A DNA stretch of 64,000 nt from Streptomyces stelliscabiei (GTDB lineage Bacteria; Actinomycetota; Actinomycetes; Streptomycetales; Streptomycetaceae). The notes beneath the pieces were generated by a model. That model was given only the letters and a program-made list of their open reading frames with translations. It did no database searches and was not told the DNA's origin. How positions within the stretch are numbered: position 1 is the stretch's first letter; every line of letters begins with the position of its first letter. The stretch is taken from contig NZ_JADBGF010000001.1 in the NCBI RefSeq assembly GCF_014873495.1, positions 5,270,001-5,334,000 of the forward strand, given 5' to 3'. A program made the position numbers and the translations under genes. Below are positions 16,118 through 25,940 of this stretch, piece after piece.

Positions 16118-16647
16118 GCGGATCCGAGGGGATCCCGACACCGCCCGAGCCCTCCGGCGTGGACCTCGCGCGCGTGGCGCTGCGGGCCGCGAAGGAGGCC
16201 GCCCGCGCGCGTGGCGAGGCCACCCAGCAGAAGAAGCAGGCCAGGCGCGGCGGTGGACTGCGCTCCGGCGCCCGTGCCGACGGCCGTGATCCGATGCCGC
16301 TCGGTCCCGCCATCAACCGTCTGATCACCGAGCGGGGCTGGGAGACGCCGGCCGCCGTCGGCGGGGTCATGGGCCGGTGGCCGCAGATCGTCGGCGACGA
16401 CCTGGCCCGACGATGCGTACCGGAGCGGTACGACGAGGACGAGCGGGTCCTGCACGTGCGGTGCGACTCGACGGCCTGGGCGACGAACGTGCGGCTGCTG
16501 GCTCCGCAACTGGTCGCCCGGCTCAACGAGGATCTCGGGCACGGCACCGTACAGCTGCTGAAGGTCCATGGTCCCGCCGGCTCCACCCGTCGCTACGGGC
16601 CCCTGCGGGCTCCGGGCAGTACCGGGCCCGGCGATACCTACGGGTGA
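16114..16647 (+). CDS. dciA: DciA-type (DUF721) protein, predicted helicase-loading factor
   Basis: 177 residues. The N-terminal third is a charged helix rich in Ala/Arg/Lys (ARVALRAAKEAARARG). The C-terminal part is the DUF721 domain (RWPQIVGDDLARRCVPERY through LRVRC-like strands to TWATNVRLLAPQLVARLN). DUF721 proteins have been identified as DciA, the ancestral bacterial operator of the replicative helicase, and mycobacteria carry one at the same recF-gyrB position. Coupled to recF by a 4-bp overlap. Confidence 0.9.
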   Translation: MSGSEGIPTPPEPSGVDLARVALRAAKEAARARGEATQQKKQARRGGGLRSGARADGRDPMPLGPAINRLITERGWETPAAVGGVMGRWPQIVGDDLARRCVPERYDEDERVLHVRCDSTAWATNVRLLAPQLVARLNEDLGHGTVQLLKVHGPAGSTRRYGPLRAPGSTGPGDTYG

Positions 16648-17063
16648 CCGTAGTCACATTTTCGGGTGCTCCCGCGCCCCTCACCGGGGGGTTCGCGCCG
16701 CCCTGTGAGCACCCGTGCGCTCCGGTGTGTGTCGTCGCGTGCGGTTGCGAACGTGGACGTGACCCGGGAGTAGCAAAGGGTTGACACCCGGAAGCGCTGA
16801 GTGCCGCTGTGAGCCTCTTGGAGCCCCGCTCCCCATATGGGGAGTCGGGAGAGACCGGTTCAGGGCGGCACATGCGGACTCAGGTACCGGCAAACCCCCA
16901 TCACTGTCGGCGCTACCGGTAGACTGGAGAAGAATCCCGCCCCATACGTGGGGACGCTTCGGAAACACCGTTCACCCCAGACAAAGGCTTCCACCGCAAC
17001 GCCGCAGCCGGCCCGGCAAACCCGCCGGGAGCCTGGCTTGTGCTGTGCCAGAAAGGGCGCTTC
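16648..17063 (+). promoter_or_regulatory. gyrB leader region
   Basis: No gene is supported in these 416 bp. A perfect 16-bp palindrome CTCCCCATATGGGGAG lies at 16829-16844, and a related imperfect one, CCCCATACGTGGGG, at 16940-16953. A TTGACA -35-like hexamer is at 16781-16786 without a clear -10, and a TAGACT -10-like element is at 16920-16925. gyr promoters are supercoiling-sensitive in Streptomyces; I cannot show the mechanism from sequence. Confidence 0.45.
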
Positions 17064-19109
17064 GTGGCCGATTCCGGCAACCCCAACGAGAACATCCTGT
17101 CCACCGAGGCCCCGGCCGGAGTCGCCGAGGCCTCGACCACGGCGTACGACGCCAGCGCCATCACCGTCCTCGAAGGCCTGGACGCGGTCCGCAAGCGGCC
17201 CGGTATGTACATCGGTTCCACCGGTGAGCGCGGACTTCACCACCTGGTGCAAGAGGTCGTCGACAACTCGGTCGACGAGGCACTGGCCGGCCACGCGGAC
17301 ACCATCGACGTCACGATCCTCGCCGACGGCGGCGTGCGGGTTGTCGACAACGGCCGTGGCATCCCGGTCGGCATCGTCCCCTCCGAGGGCAAGCCGGCCG
17401 TCGAGGTCGTGCTGACGGTCCTGCACGCGGGCGGCAAGTTCGGCGGCGGCGGTTACGCGGTCTCCGGCGGTCTGCACGGCGTGGGTGTCTCCGTCGTGAA
17501 CGCCCTGTCGACCAGGGTGTCCGTCGAGATCAAGACCGATGGCCACCGCTGGACCCAGGACTACAAGTTGGGCGTCCCGACGGCCCCGCTTGCCCAGCAC
17601 GAGGCCACGGACGAGCACGGCACCACGGTCACCTTCTGGGCCGACCCGGACATCTTCGAGACGACCGAGTACTCCTTCGAGACGCTCTCACGGCGCTTCC
17701 AGGAGATGGCGTTCCTCAACAAGGGTCTGCGGATCAACCTCGCCGACGAGCGCGAGTCGGCGAAGGCCACGGCCGGGGCGGACGAGGCGGGCGAGGACGA
17801 GAAGCACGAGGTCAAGAGCGTCTCGTACCACTACGAGGGCGGCATCGTCGACTTCGTGAAGTACCTCAACTCCCGCAAGGGGGACGTGGTGCACCCCACC
17901 GTGATCGACCTGGAGGCCGAGGACAAGGACAGGAGCCTGTCCCTCGAACTCGCGATGCAGTGGAACAGCGGTTACAGCGAGGGTGTCTACTCCTTCGCGA
18001 ACATCATCCACACGCACGAGGGCGGTACGCACGAAGAGGGCTTCCGCGCGGCGCTGACGAACCTGGTCAACAAGTACGCGCGCGAGAAGAAGCTCCTGCG
18101 GGAGAAGGACGACAACCTCACGGGCGACGACATCCGCGAGGGCCTGACGGCGATCATCTCGGTGAAGCTGAGCGAGCCGCAGTTCGAGGGCCAGACCAAG
18201 ACCAAGCTGGGCAACACCGAGGTGAAGACCTTCGTCCAGAAGGTCGTCTACGAGCACCTGAACGACTGGCTGGACCGCAACCCGGTCGAGGCGGCGGACA
18301 TCGTCCGCAAGGGCATCCAGGCGGCCACCGCGCGCGTGGCGGCCCGCAAGGCCCGGGACCTCACCCGGCGCAAGGGCCTGCTGGAGACGGCGTCCCTGCC
18401 GGGCAAGCTCTCCGACTGCCAGTCGAACGACCCCATCAAGTGCGAGATCTTCATCGTCGAGGGTGACTCCGCCGGCGGCTCGGCCAAGTCCGGCCGGAAC
18501 CCCGAGTACCAGGCGATCCTCCCGATCCGCGGCAAGATCCTCAACGTGGAGAAGGCCAGGATCGACAAGATCCTGCAGAACCAGGAGATCCAGGCGCTGA
18601 TCTCGGCCTTCGGCACCGGAGTCCACGAGGACTTCGACATCGAGAAGCTGCGCTATCACAAGATCATCCTGATGGCGGACGCCGACGTCGACGGCCAGCA
18701 CATCAACACCCTGCTGCTGACCTTCCTGTTCCGCTTCATGCGGCCGCTGGTCGAGGCCGGGCACGTGTTCCTGTCCCGCCCGCCGCTCTACAAGATCAAG
18801 TGGGGACGCGAGGACATCGAGTACGCGTACTCCGACCGCGAGCGCGACGCGCTGATCGAGATGGGTCGGCAGCGCGGCAAGCGCATCCGGGAGGACTCGA
18901 TCCAGCGCTTCAAGGGCCTCGGCGAGATGAACGCCGAGGAACTGCGCATCACGACGATGGACCAGGAGCACCGCGTCCTCGGCCAGGTCACGCTCGACGA
19001 CGCCGCCCAGGCCGACGACCTCTTCTCGGTCCTGATGGGCGAGGACGTCGAGGCCCGTCGCGCGTTCATCCAGCGCAACGCCAAGGACGTCCGCTTCCTC
19101 GACATCTGA
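17064..19109 (+). CDS. gyrB: DNA gyrase subunit B
   Basis: 681 residues. GHKL ATPase motifs are EVVDNSVDEAL, DGGVRVVDNGRGIPVG and GGKFGGGGYAVSGGLHGVG. The TOPRIM domain has EGDSAGGSAKSGR, RGKILNVEKA and DADVDGQHI, and the C-terminal signature is QRFKGLGEMN. GTG at 17064 is chosen because it gives the usual N-terminus (ADSGNPNENI) and has GAAAGGG upstream. With GyrA it introduces negative supercoils. gyrA follows after 42 bp. Confidence 0.97.
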   Translation: MADSGNPNENILSTEAPAGVAEASTTAYDASAITVLEGLDAVRKRPGMYIGSTGERGLHHLVQEVVDNSVDEALAGHADTIDVTILADGGVRVVDNGRGIPVGIVPSEGKPAVEVVLTVLHAGGKFGGGGYAVSGGLHGVGVSVVNALSTRVSVEIKTDGHRWTQDYKLGVPTAPLAQHEATDEHGTTVTFWADPDIFETTEYSFETLSRRFQEMAFLNKGLRINLADERESAKATAGADEAGEDEKHEVKSVSYHYEGGIVDFVKYLNSRKGDVVHPTVIDLEAEDKDRSLSLELAMQWNSGYSEGVYSFANIIHTHEGGTHEEGFRAALTNLVNKYAREKKLLREKDDNLTGDDIREGLTAIISVKLSEPQFEGQTKTKLGNTEVKTFVQKVVYEHLNDWLDRNPVEAADIVRKGIQAATARVAARKARDLTRRKGLLETASLPGKLSDCQSNDPIKCEIFIVEGDSAGGSAKSGRNPEYQAILPIRGKILNVEKARIDKILQNQEIQALISAFGTGVHEDFDIEKLRYHKIILMADADVDGQHINTLLLTFLFRFMRPLVEAGHVFLSRPPLYKIKWGREDIEYAYSDRERDALIEMGRQRGKRIREDSIQRFKGLGEMNAEELRITTMDQEHRVLGQVTLDDAAQADDLFSVLMGEDVEARRAFIQRNAKDVRFLDI

Positions 19110-19151
19110 GTCGGTCTCAGCTGACCGCACCAGGAAGGATCTTCACCGGCC

Positions 19152-21746
<2,595 letters not shown>

Positions 21747-21764
21747 CACGAGGAGTGAGTCAGC

Positions 21765-22586
21765 GTGAGCGGAGCCACGGGCGCCGGGTCGTCCGGTACT
21801 TCGGCCGGCACTTCGACCGGGTCGGAGGCGGACGGCGGCGGCCGTGGCTCCGCCGCGCGTGCGATGGACACGCACACGACCCAGCTGAAAGCGATCAAGA
21901 CGGGCGCGACGGACTCGGCCGCGCCCGCGCCGTCGGCCGAGAAGGCTGGATCCCAGGGGGGAACCGTGACGGACACACGTGGTCCGCAGGCCCAGCAGCC
22001 GGCGCCGGCGGGCCCGTCCACGCCCGCGGCCGGGTCCGCCCGCCCGGCTCCGCCGCAGCCCCAGCCTGCCGCCCAGGCGCAGTCCGGCGGCTCCGCGCTG
22101 CCGGGTGAGCGGCAGTCGCAGCAGCAGTCCGGCCCGTACCACCCGCCGCAGGCGTACCAGCCGGCGCCGGAGGGTTCGTCCCGCCAGCCGCGCACGGGGG
22201 CGCGCACGACGCCGCGTACACGCAAGGCACGGCTGAGAGTGGCCAAGGCCGACCCGTGGTCCGTGATGAAGGTCAGCTTCCTGCTCTCCATCGCCCTCGG
22301 CATCTGCACGGTCGTCGCGGCCGCGGTCCTGTGGATGGTCATGAACGCGATGGGCGTGTTCTCCTCGGTGGGCGCCACCATCTCCGAGGCCACCGGCTCG
22401 AACGAATCCAACGGTTTCGACCTGCAGTCGTTCCTGTCGCTGCCCAACGTGCTGGTCTTCACCACGATCATCGCGGTCATCGACGTCGTCCTCGCGACCG
22501 CCCTGGCCACCCTCGGCGCCTTCATCTACAACATCTCCGCGGGCTTCGTCGGCGGCATCGAGCTGACGCTCGCCGAGGACGAGTGA
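21765..22586 (+). CDS. DUF3566 transmembrane protein
   Basis: 273 residues. The first ~150 are disordered, rich in Ser/Gly/Ala/Pro/Gln. The C-terminal ~110 form the DUF3566 domain with two membrane helices (VSFLLSIALGICTVVAAAVLW and VLVFTTIIAVIDVVLATALA) and the end FIYNISAGFVGGIELTLAED. It starts 18 bp after gyrA and is probably co-transcribed. The gene is conserved right after gyrA in actinobacteria including mycobacteria; its function is not established. Confidence 0.92.
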   Translation: MSGATGAGSSGTSAGTSTGSEADGGGRGSAARAMDTHTTQLKAIKTGATDSAAPAPSAEKAGSQGGTVTDTRGPQAQQPAPAGPSTPAAGSARPAPPQPQPAAQAQSGGSALPGERQSQQQSGPYHPPQAYQPAPEGSSRQPRTGARTTPRTRKARLRVAKADPWSVMKVSFLLSIALGICTVVAAAVLWMVMNAMGVFSSVGATISEATGSNESNGFDLQSFLSLPNVLVFTTIIAVIDVVLATALATLGAFIYNISAGFVGGIELTLAEDE

Positions 22587-22627
22587 GCACGGCGACTCCC
22601 TAGGGACGGCTGACGGGAACGGTCTAC

Positions 22628-22652
22628 GGGGACGGTGTCGAACACCGTCCCC
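22628..22652 (+). terminator. Terminator of the gyrB-gyrA-DUF3566 unit
   Basis: 11-bp perfect stem (GGGGACGGTGT and complement) with a 3-base loop, 41 bp after the DUF3566 stop. Confidence 0.7.
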
Positions 22653-22765
22653 GCCACGTTCCCCACCGCCTCGCGAGCCCCCTCCGGGTATCGATTTTGG
22701 GACTCCCCACGTCGTGCGCTAATCTTCAGGAGTCAGCGCGCGGGACACACACCGCAGAGCGCGGC

Positions 22766-22842
22766 GGGGCTATAGCTCAGTTGGTTAGAGCGCATCCCTG
22801 ATAAGGATGAGGCCACAGGTTCAAATCCTGTTAGCCCCACCA
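22766..22842 (+). tRNA. tRNA-Ile (GAT)
   Basis: 77 nt including an encoded CCA. The acceptor arm GGGGCTA pairs with TAGCCCC; the D arm contains AGCTCAGTTGGTTAGAGC; the anticodon loop CTGATAA gives GAT; the T arm contains GGTTCAAATCC. Confidence 0.97.
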
Positions 22843-22847
22843 GCCTG

Positions 22848-22881
22848 AAGACCCTCAACCGATAACGGTTGAGGGTCTTCG
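22848..22881 (+). terminator. Terminator of tRNA-Ile
   Basis: Perfect 13-bp stem (AAGACCCTCAACC and complement, 22848-22860 with 22867-22879) with a 6-base loop, starting 6 bp after the tRNA. Confidence 0.9.
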
Positions 22882-22913
22882 TCGTTCGAGACGCCGGCCG
22901 ATGAGTGGTGACG

Positions 22914-22948
22914 CGGAAGCCCCCGGCCATGTCGGCCGGGGGCTTCCG
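22914..22948. terminator. Second strong hairpin
   Basis: Perfect 15-bp stem (CGGAAGCCCCCGGCC and complement) and 5-base loop, between tRNA-Ile and the minus-strand DUF6344-like gene. It could end transcription from either side. The bases from here to 23110 hold nothing else I can support. Confidence 0.7.
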
Positions 22949-23110
22949 TTGTTCTGTCGCGGTCGTTCTCTGTGGTCGTTCTCCGCGCGTGTTCTGTGTG
23001 CGTGTTCTGTGTGCTTGGGCTTGCGCCGTCTGCTTGTGCTGTCCGCTCGTGCTGCGAGGCGTCGTACGCAAGATCGCCACGGGGTGGTGCGTTCTGTTGC
23101 CTGGGTCGGA

Positions 23111-23458
23111 TCAGCGCTGGAGGGGTGCGACGGGTCGCTCGGCCTGTGAGAGGGAGGGCTCCAGGACGGTGGCGTCCGTGGCTGCCGATTCGAGGAGCGC
23201 GCGGTGGCGGCAGGAGGGGGAGGAGCCGTGGGCCTCGGCGCGGATGCGTTGCTTCATCGTGGGAGGCAGGGCGCGGTCATGGGGCCGGGCCGGTAGGGAC
23301 ATCGCGGGTGTCGTCGTGGGGGCCGCGCAGTTGCGAGTGGTCCCGGTCTGCGGTACCGCGGCCGACGCCGTCGTCGTGATCAGTCCGAGCGCCGTGCACA
23401 GCGCCAGGACGGCGGTGACGATGGCGGTCCACAGCTTCATGACCTTGTTCTGGGCCAC
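23111..23458 (-). CDS. Small secreted protein, DUF6344-like
   Basis: 115 residues. A signal peptide is clear (KLWTAIVTAVLALCTALGL then TTASAAVP with an A-x-A cleavage site). The mature part has the conserved block DRALPPTMKQRIRAEAHGSSPSCRH. I recognise this block from a Streptomyces-only family of small secreted proteins, which I believe is DUF6344. GTG start at 23458 with GTGAGGGG upstream. Function unknown. Confidence 0.7.
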   Translation of the reverse strand: MAQNKVMKLWTAIVTAVLALCTALGLITTTASAAVPQTGTTRNCAAPTTTPAMSLPARPHDRALPPTMKQRIRAEAHGSSPSCRHRALLESAATDATVLEPSLSQAERPVAPLQR

Positions 23459-23869
23459 GGCCCCTCACTTTCGGGTTGGGCGATTTGCGTACTTTCCTCA
23501 TGATGTGTATGTGGGCTCCGAAATCGTGTACCGACGCCCATGGCGCGTGGATCGTCGGATGAACACCACTCGGATGGGCGCAAGGGCCTCGCAAAGCTCC
23601 AGGGAGCCTGTATGCGGCCGCAGAGCTACGTAGGGGCCGCGGGAAGGCGCGGGGTGGGGTGGGCCGAGGGGTGCCCGCGGGGTTCGTCGCGGTGTGCGAG
23701 AGGTGGGGGACCTGTGTGATGAACCTGCGATCGGAACAGCTGAATCCGGTTGTACTGCGGTCTTCCCGGCGGCAGTTGAGGGGCGGACGCAGGTCACCGA
23801 TCGGTATCGGTCGGTGTGTATAGTCGGGCGCCAGAGGTCCCCTACGTCAAGGAAAGACGAGGTCGCGCG
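23459..23869. promoter_or_regulatory. Divergent intergenic region with an operator-like palindrome
   Basis: 411 bp without a supported gene. At 23795-23816 lies a 22-bp imperfect palindrome (9 of 11 base pairs) containing ACCGATCGGT. It is immediately before TATAGT at 23819-23824, a good -10 hexamer for the following small gene. No clear -35 is seen. A repressor binding here would block the DLW-39 promoter. Confidence 0.4.
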
Positions 23870-23998
23870 GTGAAGAAGCTTCTCCTGGTCGCACTGGCCG
23901 CCATCGGCGGGCTCCTCGTGTACCGCCAGATCCAGGCGGATCGCGCCGAGCAGGACCTGTGGACGGAGGCTACTGACTCCGTGCCCACGGGTTCGTGA
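23870..23998 (+). CDS. DLW-39 family micro-protein
   Basis: 42 residues. One N-terminal membrane segment (KKLLLVALAAIGGLLVY) leads to RQIQADRAEQDLWTEATD, the conserved DLW motif that names this actinobacterial family. GTG at 23870 is chosen because the family begins with V/M-KKLL and GGAAAGACGAGG lies upstream. Function unknown; probably a single-pass membrane peptide. Confidence 0.85.
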   Translation: MKKLLLVALAAIGGLLVYRQIQADRAEQDLWTEATDSVPTGS

Positions 23999-24022
23999 AC
24001 ATCGACATCAGTCTCAGAGCAG

Positions 24023-24052
24023 ACCCCGGCCGCGCTCGCGGTCGGGGTTTTG
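24023..24052 (+). terminator. Rho-independent terminator after the DLW-39 gene
   Basis: GC-rich stem (ACCCCGGCCGCG with a complementary arm ending at 24048, one G-U pair) followed by TTTTG. The remaining bases to 24331 hold nothing I can support except the ribosome-binding site of the next gene. Confidence 0.8.
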
Positions 24053-24331
24053 TGTCGCCCGGGTGCATCGCCCCTCTCTTCGCGGACATTCGTGAGCATT
24101 TCGTCGTGGCCGGATTCGCGTAGGCGAACGATGTGATTGCCCAGGCGAAGCAGGGAGTCGAGCAGAGGCCGTTTTCGGCCGCTCCTTCCCAGGAACGAGG
24201 GCGCCGACGGGTACGGCCCGGCAGGATGGGCGCATTCACTCCAGGCTTTCTTCCGGGCGGTTCTTCCGGCCTTTCCTGCGGCCTTCGACTTCGGAGCCGC
24301 GACTTCGGTCTACGACGAGGGGTGGCGCGTG

Positions 24332-25858
24332 ATGAGGCGGCGCACGGGCTGGTGGCGAACCGCGGCAGCCGTGGGAGCGGCCCTGTGCGCGGCGACCATG
24401 TCGGCCGGACCCGCGGCTGCCGCTGACGCGCCCGCTCCGTACGGCTATGCCGACGGTGCGAGGACGGTCGAGGGAGCCACGAGCAGCACGGGCGCCGTGC
24501 GGCTGGCGGCCGGCGGGACATACCGCAGCTCCATCGGGCCGGGCGGGAAGCTCTACTACCGCCTCGATCTCGGTGCCGCCGCCAACGCGTACGTCTCGGC
24601 CACGGTCGTACCCGACGCCGGAGCGGCGGTCGCCTCGGCGGACGGCATCAGGGTCTCTCTGCAGGACGCGGACGCCCATCGCTGCTCGTACGAGACCGCC
24701 CGCTTCGGTCCGACCCGCAGTGCGCACCCCGTCACCGCCTGGGCCTCGCGTGAGATCGGCAGCGACGAGTACATGTGTCAGGAGGCGGGGACGTACTACG
24801 TCGTCGTCGAACGGGTCGGCGGCGCGGTTTCTGGAAGCGATGCGGGGACGGGTCCGGGCTCGGCGTCCGGCTCGGCGTCCGGCTCGGTGTCGGGTTCGCC
24901 CTCGGCCGGCGCGTCGGAGGAATGGGGGCTGGAGCTCGGCTTCGTGTCGGAGCCCGCTGTGACGAAGGGGGGTTCGACGCGTGCTCCCGACAGCTTCGAC
25001 TCCGCACCGCCCGAAAACCTGTCCGGCGACCCCGAGCGCCGAAGGGGCGGAAGCGGCTTCGCCACGGCGAGCCCGGTGGGGCAGGGCGTCTGGCAGGACG
25101 AGGCCGGCATCAGGGCCGGGGAGACGCTCTTCTACAAGGTGCCCGTCGGCTGGGGACAACAGCTCCACGTCACTGCCGAACTGGGCAGCACGACCGGCGG
25201 CGACGGGTACGTGGGCAACGCGTTCGTCCTGTCGCTCTACAACCCCGTACGTGGCTTCGTGGACGACAGAACCGCCAACTACGGGGGCGAACAACGGTCC
25301 ACCGCCCTCGACCCGCTGCCGCCCGTCGCGTACGAGAACCGTTTCTCCCTCGACGACGAAGTGAGCGGGATGCGGTTCGCCGGCTGGTACTACCTGGCCC
25401 TGCACCTGGGGACATCGGTCGCCGACCGGTACGGCGACAAGCCCCTGGGGCTGACCCTGCGGGTGCGGCTGGGGGGCAAGGCCGAGGCCGGGCCGGGATA
25501 TCTCGGCGCCTCCGAGCCTCGTGGCGTCTTCGAGGTCACCGCGGAGGACCGGGAGGCCGCGGAGAGCGGGGCCACGGGGGAGACCTTGGACGGTGCGGGG
25601 GACAGCGGTGGCCGAGAGGACGCGCAGACGTCCGACGGCGGGGAGGGTTCGGGCAACACCTCCGGAGGAAACCGCCGTCTCGCCATGACGGTGGTCGCGG
25701 CGGGTGGCATCGGTACGGGGAGCCTGCTGGTGTTCGGACTCGTGGTGTGGACTCTCGTGGCGCGCAGGCGGGCGTCCGCCGACGTGAGGACGGAGGCGGA
25801 GCGACCCAAGGCGAGCACGGCACCGCGGGGGCGGCACGGTGCGTCCCGGGGCTGGTGA
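24332..25858 (+). CDS. Secreted, membrane-anchored surface protein of unknown function
   Basis: 508 residues from ATG 24332 (GAGGGG upstream; GTG at 24329 is an alternative). A twin-Arg-like basic N-terminus and signal peptide (WWRTAAAVGAALCAATMSAGPAAAA) lead to two similar beta-rich segments. Each begins with a G-x-G/Y-R-S or R-A-G-E-T-L-F-Y-K-V type strand (about residues 55-160 and 245-400). Two cysteines near residues 120 and 145 could form a disulfide. A Gly/Ser linker precedes the C-terminal helix VVAAGGIGTGSLLVFGLVVW and a basic tail. No catalytic motif was recognised. It converges on a Ser/Thr kinase gene. Confidence 0.85.
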   Translation: MRRRTGWWRTAAAVGAALCAATMSAGPAAAADAPAPYGYADGARTVEGATSSTGAVRLAAGGTYRSSIGPGGKLYYRLDLGAAANAYVSATVVPDAGAAVASADGIRVSLQDADAHRCSYETARFGPTRSAHPVTAWASREIGSDEYMCQEAGTYYVVVERVGGAVSGSDAGTGPGSASGSASGSVSGSPSAGASEEWGLELGFVSEPAVTKGGSTRAPDSFDSAPPENLSGDPERRRGGSGFATASPVGQGVWQDEAGIRAGETLFYKVPVGWGQQLHVTAELGSTTGGDGYVGNAFVLSLYNPVRGFVDDRTANYGGEQRSTALDPLPPVAYENRFSLDDEVSGMRFAGWYYLALHLGTSVADRYGDKPLGLTLRVRLGGKAEAGPGYLGASEPRGVFEVTAEDREAAESGATGETLDGAGDSGGREDAQTSDGGEGSGNTSGGNRRLAMTVVAAGGIGTGSLLVFGLVVWTLVARRRASADVRTEAERPKASTAPRGRHGASRGW

Positions 25859-25940
25859 GGCGCTCCGGGGGCCGTTCCGTGGGTCGTCCCGTGGGCTGTT
25901 CCGGGAGTGGCGGGGCGCTCAGTCGCGTCGCGGAGGCGGA

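Noticed and set aside
22733..23080. Minus-strand ORF with LVGLTGFEPVASSLSGMRSNQ
   Set aside because: Reverse complement of tRNA-Ile; frequent annotation artefact.
24857..24900. Short repeats TCCGGCTCGGCG considered as tandem repeat or CRISPR-like
   Set aside because: They encode a Gly/Ser linker in the secreted protein; no spacers and too short.
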